A stretch of DNA of 64,000 nt from Serpula lacrymans var. lacrymans S7.9 (taxonomy: Eukaryota > Basidiomycota > Agaricomycetes > Boletales > Serpulaceae): contig NW_006763304.1 of the NCBI RefSeq assembly GCF_000218685.1, positions 33,349 to 97,348 of the forward strand, read 5' to 3'. Within the stretch, counting starts at the first letter, position 1, and every line of letters starts with the position of its first letter. Below, in pieces: positions 19,925 to 31,130 of the stretch. The notes under the pieces are model-generated. The model was not told where the DNA came from and ran no database searches. It saw only the letters and a program-made list of their open reading frames with translations. A program made the translations under genes and the position numbers.

Positions 19925-21778
19925 ATGGTTGATAGCACACTGGCGCCGGTGTCTAACTCTACCTTCCTTGTGACAGCCATTCATACGACCAAGAGGGGCT
20001 ACAAGGCACTGTCTTCCCCTGCCACAACCACGGGTAGAGCAGATGTGATTAGAGGTGAAGTCGTCAAACTCAATCGTTCTCCTTTCGAGGAGCCCATCAT
20101 CTCCAATGACGAATCCACTGCCAAGCCTCCAACCAGTCAGTTCGCTCCAGTCAAAGTACTGAACAAGAAACGTAGATCACTCACTGTCTCTGACTACGCC
20201 CCGACAACACAAGGCTTGATTTTGTCACCGAAGGCCAGCAAGATTCCACACTTTAAGACGGCTCTCGCGACCTCAAAGGTTGTTATTGATACCGCCAAGG
20301 ATCATGGTGCTATGAAGGTGATTACAGTCGAGACCCCGAAGGTAACCGCGGGTGACAACCAAGTAAAGGATCTGAAGATCATCAGCAAGCATGCGAAGAC
20401 CAGCGTGAAGGCTACAGTGAAAAATACATCCCGTGTTACAACTGCCTTTCCAGGCTCGAAATCCAAGATGACCGCTAAACGACTGCCGAAGGGTCCTCCG
20501 GTGACAATGGCTTCCACAGGTACTGTTAAGGTCGTCCGTCAGCCTCTCATTCCTATCAAGCAGAATATCCCTCGTCGAAATATTGTCAAGGGACCCCCAT
20601 CTACCTCTGAAAGCGCAAAGATCGTCCGCAGCGGCCAACCAGTGGGGGCACCTCCAGTTCTTCGCGTTGGACATGCAACGTCTAATGCAGCGAAGACAAA
20701 CGTCCGTGTCCGTACACCTGTCCAGATCAAAAACCAAGTGCTAGTCTCACCCGTAACTCAATCCCAGGTCACGAGCTTGATTTCCAATATCAGCGCATCA
20801 AACCACATCAATGCTAATATGTCTACAAAGAACCCTCTTACGTCGTTCGAGGACAAGGAAATATTTTTCACTGGGAAAGCGAAGGTCGTGGCGGAGAAGC
20901 AGCCACAGAATGTATTCGAACCTCTCTCTCCACTGGCGACTCCGCCCATCGAGCAAGCGGAGGATATCAATGGACTATGTAACACCGTGTTCCGATCCCC
21001 TGAGGCCGTGAATCAAGATGTTGAACAAGGTCCGAGGGAAGGCAGCGACCATTTCGCTGAAGCCACTGTCAGTGCATCGGTCCTCTGTGCCAACGTTTCC
21101 AGCAGTCAAGGAACATCAGTGGGACAAGCTCCTACCGATATATTCATTAATCGTGCTGATCGGACAGGGGATATCGTAGGACAATTCTCCGGCTCAACGG
21201 CTGCCATCAATAAGGAATGTGACTCGTTGGACCCGACGTTAGCTCTTGGCACATTCGTGCAAGCTCGTATTACTACGGTTCCCAGTGAATCCCCTAGCAT
21301 CCAACCATACGATCAGCCGACTGTATCAACTGACGCTCCCTCCAGGCCTCGCGCGTTACGCGTCCTCCCAATGGCTCACCTTAAAACTGGTGATATCTAC
21401 ATGGACGAGCTCAAGTCGAAGCTCGTTACTCGGTCGGCCATAGTAGATACGGCGGCTACTCGCCTGAAGCTCATACGACTTCGTCGCTCCTCCAAAGGAA
21501 CGGAGAAGAAATCAGAAAATCCATTTCTGGATATTCGCAACAAGCTCCGTTCCGCCTACGCTAATAAAAAGGGGGAGCGGGAGGCATCTCCGCCTGTTAT
21601 TTGTCCAACTGGCGATTGCGAGTATGTACACACCAAGTTTGGGCCTCGCCGCGTGAACAAAGTTGGCATCCCCCCATTAGGAGATAAGTCGAACATATGT
21701 GAATCCTCAATGCTAAATGCCAGAATTCAGACCGAGCTACAGATGCTGAGGGAAAAGAAGATGGTTGGTTGCGCTTGA
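19925..21778 (+). CDS. Hypothetical disordered protein, 617 aa, single exon
   Basis: An uninterrupted 618-codon frame. The product is rich in Ser, Thr, Pro, Lys and Val and looks intrinsically disordered over residues 1-480, with many basic short segments (for example KKRRSLTVSDYAP and SKSKMTAKRLPKGPP). The C-terminal third is more structured: MAHLKTGDIYMDELKSKL, then LKLIRLRRSSKGTEKKSENP and a CPTGDCEYVHTKFGPRRVNK segment with two Cys and one His. It ends in a predicted helix (IQTELQMLREKKM). No known domain is recognised and no function is assigned. Frame length and intact start and stop make a real gene likely; the ATG at 19925 is the first in frame. Confidence 0.7.
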   Translation: MVDSTLAPVSNSTFLVTAIHTTKRGYKALSSPATTTGRADVIRGEVVKLNRSPFEEPIISNDESTAKPPTSQFAPVKVLNKKRRSLTVSDYAPTTQGLILSPKASKIPHFKTALATSKVVIDTAKDHGAMKVITVETPKVTAGDNQVKDLKIISKHAKTSVKATVKNTSRVTTAFPGSKSKMTAKRLPKGPPVTMASTGTVKVVRQPLIPIKQNIPRRNIVKGPPSTSESAKIVRSGQPVGAPPVLRVGHATSNAAKTNVRVRTPVQIKNQVLVSPVTQSQVTSLISNISASNHINANMSTKNPLTSFEDKEIFFTGKAKVVAEKQPQNVFEPLSPLATPPIEQAEDINGLCNTVFRSPEAVNQDVEQGPREGSDHFAEATVSASVLCANVSSSQGTSVGQAPTDIFINRADRTGDIVGQFSGSTAAINKECDSLDPTLALGTFVQARITTVPSESPSIQPYDQPTVSTDAPSRPRALRVLPMAHLKTGDIYMDELKSKLVTRSAIVDTAATRLKLIRLRRSSKGTEKKSENPFLDIRNKLRSAYANKKGEREASPPVICPTGDCEYVHTKFGPRRVNKVGIPPLGDKSNICESSMLNARIQTELQMLREKKMVGCA

Positions 21779-22278
21779 TGACGGGTTTTCAAGTCTCATG
21801 AAGAGGGGTCAGCAGGAGTAATGTTATGCAATATGGCCGGCGAGTCTTAATCCACTTCTGTATCAGTTCTTCTTTTTCTTTAGGGTTTATGTTCTCTAGG
21901 ATTTGGGTAGCCACTGTTGTTGTGATAGTTTCATGATGTTGATTCCCTTAGACACGTGAACAAAGGCAAATTGTTGTGAGCATGATTCACATTGCATATT
22001 GAGCCTTCCAACTTGCAACTTGGTATTAAGCAAGCGCTGAACGGTGAACCAATGTCAGTCGACCGATATTCTTGTGAAGCTTTATGCGCGTTAATTCATC
22101 TTATACTTCCAAGATCCAAGATATAAATGCACCAAGTTTAACTATCACTTCGCACAATCATCATTACGAAAAAATACTGTACTTTCCGTGGATGAATACC
22201 GAATACCGAATCCAACGATATCTCTTTGAATGATCGACTCGGCAAAAGTCGCGGCGCAGAAGAGACGGATAGAAAATA
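21779..22278. other. Convergent 3' intergenic region
   Basis: Separates the ends of the 19925 gene (+) and the PLK4 gene (-). Nothing beyond probable 3' UTRs is seen. Confidence 0.4.
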
Positions 22279-25200
22279 CTACACTATGTTTTCATGTTGC
22301 GAATCATCGAATAACGACACAAACTCCTCGAATACCTCGAATCGTTCCCTCATCAAATTGTCTGTCGCACATTCGCGAACAGCATACCTGCAATTGAGAT
22401 ACGATCAACAATAGTCTCATTTCCATTAAAAAAATTTTACTCACCGCGTCGATCTTCCCGTCTGACTAGTAAACTCGATGTGTTCCTCATCAGCGTCAAC
22501 GTCCATTACAGCCCCATCGATAAACATTACGCGGTAACGGCCACCCTGCGACACTCTCGAGCCATAACGTATGCACCATCCGACCAAGGGGATGAATCGA
22601 GTTTGAATTATGCCGGCTGGATAAGTGTTTGTGAGTTTTGGCTCTTCTTGCATAGAACTTGGAATATTTGAATGCGCTTTGGTAGATCCACTACTTGCTG
22701 TGTGTTGCGAAGTAGCGAAATCCCCTCTATCCTGGTGTAATGTCTGTGATGGCACACTGGGACATGAGAGTGTGCCTGATGATAACTTAGCAGGACGTGG
22801 GGCTAAACTAATCGACGCTAACGCCTTCCCCATAGTTGATGTGGAGGTGGATGAATTAGGTTTCACGCCGTAGCTGTAATTTTCTTTTCCGTTCTTCGGT
22901 ATTTTGTGCTTGGAATCAGGAACATGGAATTTACGGAGGGGGCCATCATCTTCAGTATCCCGTGTGCCTATCTTAGATAAACCCGCTCGCACTGCAGGTA
23001 TCTCCCTGACTGGACTGCCCTTTTTGGTCATCGTTTCAAGTCCCAAACATACGTGCAGAAATTCCATCAGCATGTTGATACCTTCCCTCTCCTTCGCTCC
23101 CAGGGACGCCCGGTCTACATCGCTCATAATAGTTCCTCCTTCACGATAGGTGAACGTCTTCTTTGTCCATTCACCCTCTTGCATCGTATCCGGATGACTT
23201 CCCGAGCTGTACGATGCTATTTCGAGAGTCTGGTACTGGCGCGATAGTCTAATACGCATGTAAGGCATCGAAATAACCTTTTTCCTGTTCTTCGAAGTCC
23301 CGTTTCGTGATTCGTGCTTGCTATTAGGAGGCACTTGTGTCTTGTACACAAGTTCAATGTCACCTATTGGTCCGTTGCTCATCAATGTGCATTTCGTGTC
23401 CGTTTCGTACAAGACAAGCTACGTATGGTCCATATTATATCAGGGAAAGTAAAATGTGATAGAACACTGGCTTACCTTTGGCGTCTTCTGCTTCACCTGT
23501 TCAACTACACGTTGCGCATCGTTGTATTGTTTCCAGTATTTTTTTGGTAACTCTTGTATAGCAAAAATCGAAATGGGCTCAGCAAGACAACATGGCGTAC
23601 TCAGGTGGGGGGCGCTATATATGTCAACCTAGAGGAGAGAGAGGCTTAATAAACCGATAAAACTGTTTCGTCATAGTTGACTTTCGTACCTGGCCCCTTT
23701 CAGCATGTAGGATCATCACCTCGTCTCCTATATGCCCCCTCCTTCGTTCTCCCTCGCGGAAGTCCACAAGAACAGCGCGGGAAGGGAGAATGGTCACCTG
23801 CCCATGTACAGTCTTATGTGTCTGTGGAGCGAGTGTCGACGTTGTGAATGCAATAGGACGCATCGTGCCTATCGGGGTTGCTGCGGAATCTGCTCGTTCC
23901 TCGGAGTCTTTGGGTATTATCAAGTCCTTTACACGAAGATAGAACATCGACGAGTCAAAATGATAGAGACTTTTTGCACACCTGTTTCATTGCTTTTGCT
24001 ACCCTATAGTCGAATCCAGGTGAGGAAGATGCTGAATTTCTCCGGTGTCGGACGACGATATCGGCCTCATAGTTAGAATCTGATCCTTTTTTAGCGCAGT
24101 TCTTGGCTTTGGTCTCAGGAGGATATAAAAGTGCATGAGAGCAGGCAGAGGAAAGTGATGGAGAGGTATCTGCTGTCAACTCAGGAATGGCGCTTGTACC
24201 AGTTCCTTTTCTTGGCAATGTGGAGAGCTCTGCCGCAAGGGACGTAATCCGACGAGGGAGAGGATCAGATACGATACGCTTTGATAGGTTTGTTTCACCT
24301 GAGCCGAAGGGCTTGTTATCTCTTACTTGGAAGGATGAAGCTTCTTGACGCAGCAATCGACGTAGGTCCCCATTTCCTATGTCGCCCAGAGGTTTCCTCG
24401 ATGGTAAGGAAAGGTTGGGCCTAATCGCGGTCGTCTGGACTGTCTTTTGGTGATATTCACTCATTTGATCGTTAATTTTGTATGGTTCGTGCACAACAGG
24501 ATCCTCCTTCTTCAGAAGATTTACCGGAAAGAGCAGTTGAGATGGGTACGCAGGATTGAAGAATGGATGAGACAATATTCGGTGCAGAGGTATTCGATCT
24601 ACTGGATCCTTCAGATGGAATTTTCAACGTCAAAGGTTGAACTCAACAGACATTTTGACTCGAAGACCTACGAGCTGTAGAAGGCTTGCCACGAGATCTC
24701 TCAGTTCAAACGATGTCTTTTGAGGCACAGTGTATTCTCCACGTAATACATTGCCAAAAATTTCTGGAACAGTGTTAGCCTGTATGCATTAAATGTGAAT
24801 CTTAAATTTGAGTATGGCGAAAGGAGTGTTGACATACTTCAAAAGGAGGTGTTCCACATAAACAAGTAATAATTAAACAACCTAAGGACCACAAGTCACT
24901 GGAGAAACTGTAGGGTAATCGAGATAAGATTTCGCTTTCGTGAATGACGTCAGTCTGTATATCGCATCAACAAGCTAGGATAACTCACGGCGAGACATGA
25001 TTGGGCGAGCCACAAAAAGTAGAGATGGTTGAAGTTTTCGTTAAAAGACGAGCCGCGAGTCCAAAATCTGCTAGCTTCTTTATAGATCCATTGAACATGT
25101 CAGCGCCGCTCGACGTGTTTGACTAGTAAAGCCAGGCGCTTACGACTTGGTAATCTTCTGTCAAAAGTATGTTCGCAGCTTTGAGATCCCTATGCACAAC

Positions 25201-25753
25201 GAGTTCTTTACGTAGGTACACCAGTGCGCTGACCAAAGTTTTAAGCACCATCCGAAGCTCGCTCTCTTCGAGACCAACCGGGTTACGTGAACGCAGATAG
25301 TCGCATAGAGTCCCACGAGGGCAAAGCTCGAGAATATAATAGTATGCGAGCGACGTAGAAAAGGTAGAAAAGAGTGAAACAATGGCCGGGTGGTGTAGAC
25401 TCTGATGCAGCGGTGCGCTATAGGGAGCATCTGGAGTGGAGGACATGTTCGATCCAATGTTACGGGAGACCTGAATATATTGATATAGGATATGACGAAC
25501 TCAGAAAGCATGCTCACTTTTTTGAGTGCAACTTGGCGGTTACGCAGTCTACCGCGTTTACATGTGGCTAGATAGACGACGGAAGAAGAGCCATGTCCAA
25601 TTTCGTTTAGTATATCATAGTTCTGCAAAACGAACGGCACAAAAGTCAGAGCGTTTATTAGGTGTGTATTAACCTTACCTCCGGTCCATCCGTAGAATTT
25701 TGGTGCTGTTCGCGCGTACGAGAGAGATCAAGGTGCCTCTGTGTTTCACTCAT
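22279..25753 (-). CDS. Polo-like kinase 4 (PLK4/SAK) family serine/threonine kinase
   Basis: A multi-exon gene. ATG at 25753 (25-codon exon to 25679), then the kinase domain: NYDILNEIGHGSSSVVYLAT, QVALKK (catalytic Lys), VVHRDLKAANILL, LADFGLAARL, CGSPNHVSP, FSSDLWSLGCLI and ILSHPFFNP. A basic disordered linker (24575-23955) has no visible DSGxxS degron. Next comes a cryptic polo box: HKTVHGQVTILPSRAVLVDF, ELPKKYWKQYNDAQRVVEQV, then KTPK and DTKCTLMSNGPIGDIELVYK. These match animal PLK4 LPEKYW and KCILMENSP stretches in order. A C-terminal polo box has GRYRVMFIDGAVMDVDADEE. A last exon (22387-22279), after an intron whose donor contains an in-frame TGA, adds RYAVRECATDNLM and ends at TAG. All catalytic residues are intact. 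In animals PLK4 starts centriole duplication; here a spindle-pole-body or other role is inference. Confidence 0.88.
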
Positions 25754-26710
25754 ACTATTATCCTGAATAGTTCGATATTCATAATTAGTTTCGAGCAGGA
25801 CCTAGTCCCATTAGCTTACTTTGTAGGTGGGGTATCGGTATCGCCAAAATAAGGTACTTTACATATTAATCGAACGTTTTGGCATAGAAAGGAGTCCAGC
25901 ACGCTGGAGTCGAGATAAGTGTAGACCGTGACGCGTCAGGTCAACGTGTCACGTGCAAAGTTATTTCTTCACTAATAACTGGGTGCGCTGATAAGGGAGA
26001 TGCTGTTGCGGGACACCATGATACTGTATAGATCTGAACCTCCCTCAAACCAGGGACGATTTGGCTTGTAGATGATTTATTATAAATCGGGGGACCTTTG
26101 TATGAAAGGGTACTCAGAGTAAGCTGACTGTCGAGCTCTGATGCTAATCCTTCCTAAGTCTCTGTATCTGCACTTTCACTCGACATATCAGTGGTTATGA
26201 CGGACGTCTCGAGACTGCTTTGTAGTAGAACGGTGGCCGATGATAAGATGATAGGAGGCGTTGATATTAAACATAGCATGGATGCATCAACTTCATCAAA
26301 CCTCAAAGCTCGGTTTCATCCTCATGGTTATCGTGTTAAAAGGACATATATCCTCGTCAATTATCCACGATATTGATATGACATGGAGTGGTCACTCTAA
26401 ACCGTTACCTTGTGTGTATCCCTTTGTGAGGTATAAGTGTTATACTGGACCAGCGGGGTGATGGAGGTTTCCTCTAGACGTATAGATGTGATAAGGAAGC
26501 CAAGAGTACAGAAGGAGCGCACAAAAGCGTATCACTTTTCGGTATCGGTACCGATCAGGATATCGTAGTGATATGCGCTGTAAAGCTTGTAAAGAATTGG
26601 GCACATGGGCACATGGCCCATCAAGCCTCAAAGTCGCCTCGTGGGGGGTGCGTTCAATGCTGAACTCCGATAACCTATAGCTTCTTGTTGGCTTTGACAA
26701 CAGCTCTTTA
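25754..26710. other. Intergenic region between PLK4 and FunK1 genes
   Basis: Divergent upstream regions of the two neighbours. No gene supported. Confidence 0.4.
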
Positions 26711-27640
26711 ATGACCAAACCGCTTTTCTACCCGATCTCCGCGCTGACAGAGCCTACTAAAGCCGTCCTTGTCTTTCGAGAGATTTTACGCTGTACGTGA
26801 GAGAGGCTTGTCATGCACTTTCTCTGAAATGACTGATCCCTGTCTAACTCCTAGGCTACATTGTGTTTCATGTATGCTCGGGGCAGCTTCACGGTGAGAT
26901 CGGTTTTAGCAATATGCTATTTCAAAGGAAAAGTGGCCAGCTGTGTGGTGCACTGAGCGATTTCGACCTCGCCATTACCAAACCGTGCTCCGGAACGTCT
27001 CCAGCATCTCCAGCAAAAATTCTCACAGACGCCCCATTTATCGCCCTTGATCTCCTCAACGAACCCAGCGCTGTTCCCAGATATCGACACGACCTGGAAT
27101 CATTCCTCTACGCGATTACCTGGTGCGCATCACGGTATGAGGGTGGAAAAGAGATTGCTAGGGCTCCGCTGGACGACTGGGGATATCCAGCAGGTGATGC
27201 CAAATTTGCCAAGGCAAAATTTATGTTCGGTGTCTTTGATTGCAAGTATGATAGGTTGCTACCAAGAAAAGCAAGGATGCTCGTGTGGCCGCTGTGCTAT
27301 TTCCAGATGACATTTAGAGATGGGATGTTGAAACGGAAACCGTACGAGCATAGAGAGCAAATAGATGAAGAAACGTTCGGGGGAGTGGTCACTCTTAGTA
27401 GGATAGCCGAGGTGATAAACGAAGGCATAGAGATGATCATGCGGGATAGTAAACTCGAAATGACGGACGCATTGATAAATGAAATGAGAGAGGATGCAAA
27501 GAAATTTGGAGGCAAGTCTTTTCACGTCCTCTTTATGTGTATTTTCTGTTTCCCTCTCTTCAGCTCTCATTGGTTATAATGGAGGGTCTTTGTGTATTAA
27601 GGCTAATCGGTTTTCTCGTAGATTCTCGGGAATTGGATAA
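26711..27640 (+). CDS. FunK1-like fungal protein kinase fragment, predicted pseudokinase (copy a)
   Basis: Three exons are proposed: 26711-26792, 26855-27511 and 27564-27640, with a GT-AG first intron and a GC-AG second intron (GCAAGT donor). The product matches the C-terminal half of the FunK1 family. The region corresponding to the catalytic loop reads LHGEIGFSNMLF, where active members have H(R/G)DIS..N; the catalytic Asp is Glu. LSDFDLA matches the DFD metal-binding segment, and APFIALDLL and YRHDLESFLYAITWC are family signatures. The N-terminal lobe is missing (whole product about 270 aa, family usually over 600). A catalytically inactive or degenerate copy is likely. It is the tandem paralogue of the gene at 28177, same strand, 540 bp apart. 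Confidence 0.68.
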
Positions 27641-28176
27641 GAAATGTTTGCTGAATCTGATGGGAATGGGCATACGACTGTAGATTCAGAGTGGTTGGGA
27701 TACTGAGCGTGTATCCTTTGAAAAGCTTGTGTGGGATTGATGGTATGGCAAAGTTATATTTCGTAAACGGTCCATGAGCTCGTGATTTATTGGCCAAAAT
27801 CCCAAGTCTTTTGCTTGACTAGGGAGGACGTGCGCTTCTGAGCTGTGATTTTTTTGGTTCTGCACAAATCAAGCCGCTTCCCGTCGTGAATCACAGTCGG
27901 TGAGAAGTTATCTTGTCCGATCCATGATCATACGGACGGGGAGTTTGGGATACGGTTTTGGCGGCCCGAGGGTAGGTTGATGGATAGGTTTGGATTAATA
28001 TCGAGGAGGAAGACCTGATGGGTTCCTACGAGCATGTCCCCGCGTTTTCCACGTTATGAGACTGATGATGGCACACGTGGAATATGACTCGGAAGGAAGG
28101 ATAGGTGCTATCGGCATTGATCAGTACGTACGCCTCGGAAAGATAGGGTTATGAAGCCTCGACGTCTCCTCGTGGT
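27641..28176. other. Spacer between tandem FunK1-like genes
   Basis: No gene or motif seen; presumably the promoter of the downstream copy. Confidence 0.4.
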
Positions 28177-29272
28177 ATGCAAGGTAACATGAGCGTCGAG
28201 CGACCCGAATGCCTTGAGTTTACATCTTCCAAAAAGGTTCACATCAGCCAGCACCCTGAAAGCCCCATGCCTGAGCAGCTCTTTTTCTCCATCTCCTCAT
28301 TGACAGCTGTCGCTGAAGCAGCACAAGTATTTCGCGATGTCTTATATTGTGCGTCGGAACTCGATCGTTTCTATTTGACCTTGTCTGGTTTTCGAGGAAG
28401 TGATAGTTCGAATGTCTAGGCTATGTGATGCTCCACAGATTATCAGGAAAGCCGCACGGAGAGATCGGTCTTAGCAATATCTTGTTTCGGAAGCAAAGCG
28501 ACCAGCCGTGCGGTGCACTAGGCGATTTTGACTACTCAACGAGCCAGCCACCTTGCTCGTCGCCTGATACTCCTTCTTCTCCGAGAAGATTGCTCACAGA
28601 CGCCCCATTCATCTCTCTCGACATTCTTGTCCAGCACGCCACCACTCCGCGATGCCGACACGATTTTGAATCGCTGCTCTATGCAGTCATGTGGTATGCA
28701 TCTCGATGCGAATGTGAGGATGACGGGGGAGCTCAAACGACTGCGGCAAAGAGCAAACAAGGGTTTCCATTGGAAGATTGGGGAAATGCACGAGACAAGG
28801 GGATGTTCGAGAAGGCACGGTTTATGATAAAGCTCCCTGTCAGCGAGTACGCGAGGCTACTGAGAGGGAAGGGGAGGGTATTTGTGTGGTGGGTGCATCC
28901 TCTAAGAATGATGATTATGGGGGGTATGGCAAAGCGAGCGTCGAATAAACTTGGGGCGATAATCACCAAAAGAGAAGGGGGAGAGAAGAGCGGGGAAGAA
29001 GTGGACGAAGAAACACTTGGGGGGTTGGTGACGCTTGGCAAGTTTATAAACGAGGTGGTGAAAGCGACGAAGGTGATATTGTCTGATAAGGAGCTTACTG
29101 TCACAGACATGTATCTCACTGAGATGACCGAGGCTGAACAAAAGTACGATGGCAAGTGTTGTCTGGTATGGTTTTGAACGAAGACTAACTTGATTCTAAT
29201 GCAGAGAGCGAGGAAATGAGTATGGCTTTTTTGCAGTTTATGATGGGGATGGAGGTAAATTTCGTAGATTAA
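28177..29272 (+). CDS. FunK1-like fungal protein kinase fragment, predicted pseudokinase (copy b)
   Basis: Exons 28177-28348, 28420-29151 and 29205-29272. Intron 1 (GTGCGT...CTAG) joins FRDVLYC to YVMLHRLSG; intron 2 is GC-AG (GCAAGT, branch GACTAAC, end GCAG), at the same place as in copy a. Conserved parts: PHGEIGLSNILF (catalytic Asp again Glu), LGDFD, APFISLDIL, CRHDFESLLYAVMWYASRC, and EEVDEETLGGLVTLGKFINE, which parallels copy a's EETFGGVVTLSRIAEVI. Length is about 323 aa, without an ATP-binding lobe. FunK1 kinases are a large, expanding family in Agaricomycetes with little known function. The shared substitutions suggest the pair was duplicated after catalytic loss. Confidence 0.7.
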
Positions 29273-29516
29273 GAGTAAGAAATGTAGCTTTTCTGATGTT
29301 AGACTTTGGTTCTTGAATCCTGTGACAGTAAATATTGATGTTCATTTCCAGGAAAGGGCTCAGAAGAGAAATTGAAGCGGTGACTTGTTACTTTAAGCTT
29401 TAAGCTTTAAGGCTCGCAAAGCGTCACGAACGCGTTTGGTCACGCGGTCGTATTTGGGGTGAGTGTCACGGTGCCAGATGTAGTATTAGGTGCATATGTA
29501 GGCGAAACAGAACGTC

Positions 29517-31130
29517 CTAATCAGATCCAAATATCAGTCTCTTAGTGCCCACAACGTGCCCCGCTGCGATACCGATCAATCCTCCCGCAACAGCACCAGC
29601 TACTCCAAAACTTTCCTCGCCCTCCCTGGAAAATTCTGTAGCCACGTCATCAACCGTACTGTAGAACTTTGCGAATATGGACCGTTTAGACTTCTTCTCC
29701 AACGTCGTCATATCATCCCTGAGTTTCTTACGTTCTTCGTCCGCCTTTTCCATCTCCCTTTGCAATCTCCTACGAGACTCTTCAACGTGCTTCTCCAGCT
29801 CTGCACGCTCCTTCTCCGTCTTTTTCATCATGTCTGCACGATCACGCTCCGTATTTTGTTTCAATTTTTCAAGGTCGCCATGCATTCTCTTCCTTTCGGT
29901 TTCCAGGTTAATCATTTCCTTCTCCAGTCTCGCGGTCTCTGCTATCGTTTTTTCACGTTGCACCCTTTCCTTCTGCAACTCGGCGTTCAATTTGATACGT
30001 TCCTTTTCTATCTTTTTCTCTAGCTTCTTGCGATCCTGTTCTGCCTTCTCCATCTTGTGCGCCAAGGTCTGACGTTCTTCTTCTAACTCTGCTTTTAATG
30101 CCTCATCTTTTTCCCTTGCGGCCTCTTCCATCTCTTGTTTTAGAGCTCGCATCGCCTTTTGGTGCCTCTCGATGAGTTCCTTCATCTCCTCACTGAGCAC
30201 AGAGCCCGCTGATGTATCCCGTAAGACCCTGCCCTCTCCCAACTCTGCCTGGAGCTGGGTAGTAACCGCAGTTTTGGAAATGAGTTTGGACATGATAGGC
30301 TGAGCGGACTGAAGTTCTTTGTCGTGGCGGACGAGTTGAGCTCCGGCATCGAGAAGAGGTTTGAAGAAGTTCCCGTTAGTGCCAAGTTCCTTTTCTCGAG
30401 AAGCTCCTTCCGACTCGGTGACCCTGCTCCAGTTCGTCGTCACTATGCAAACATTCTTGAGTGTACCGTCACCGCAGAGCTGCTTGAACATCCTCAAGTT
30501 TTTCCTGGAACTCCCACCCATTCTAGGGTCAGAGATCCGGTGCATATAAATGATGCCGTTCAACTTTCGTCCACCCCTGGAGATGTCCAGCCGTCAGAGC
30601 TATGAAACCATTAAAGAATCGCTACTTACCCATCTTGCAGGAACTTGGCAATCTTTTCGAGAATATCGACATCGCTCACGCCATCACGGGAGTCGTCAAA
30701 GCCCGGAGTGTCAACTAGTACCACAGATCGACCGATGCTGGGGTCGAAATAACAAGAAGTGTTGATCTGGTCAGTCTGAGACTCTTGCCCGTGACCGATG
30801 TGTATATTCTCGTCCTTCGTAAGAAGCCGAATAAACTGTAGCAATGGTTCAGCATTCACCTACCACATACTTTGTTTATCGCGATGCTCACCGAAGATTT
30901 CCCTAGTCGACGGAGGAAATAAAGGTAGATTAATTCACGAGACCTATCTTGATGGTTAGGTTCGACATACCTGTTCCTGTAGCACCCATAACTCTTCAGA
31001 GGTGGTGTCATCCAACGGTTGAGCCTTGTCGACGCAATTTCAGAGAAATATGAACTTACGCAACCATCACATCTTGATGAGAGTCGACAGGGTTATTCGC
31101 ATGTGGTCCCAGCACAGTTAACATCGTCAT
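29517..31130 (-). CDS. AIG1/septin-like P-loop GTPase with coiled coil and glycine-rich hydrophobic C-terminus
   Basis: Exons from ATG at 31130 (MTMLTVLGPHANNP). Intron, then VMGATGTG joined across an intron to KSS and, across another, to FIRLLTKDENIHIGHG: the G1 P-loop. Next, VVLVDTPGFDDSRDG is G3; then LNGIIYMHRISDPRMGGSS, and VCIVTTNWSRV in the G4 position, lacking a canonical NKxD. This order matches fungal AIG1-like GTPases. From about residue 240 a long charged coiled coil runs (RKKLEKKIEKERIKLNAELQ and similar). The last 30 residues, VAGAVAGGLIGIAAGHVVGT, form a glycine-zipper-like hydrophobic segment that could insert in a membrane. Nucleotide binding is well supported; the biological role is unknown. 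Splice sites were deduced by eye. Confidence 0.82.

Noticed and set aside
19925..21778. Antisense ORFs of 60-154 aa within the disordered-protein gene
   Set aside because: Shadows of a long sense frame with no domains of their own.
29556..30072. Plus-strand Cys/Phe/Ser-rich ORFs opposite the GTPase coiled coil
   Set aside because: Antisense of Glu/Lys codons gives Phe/Leu/Ser strings; no independent support.
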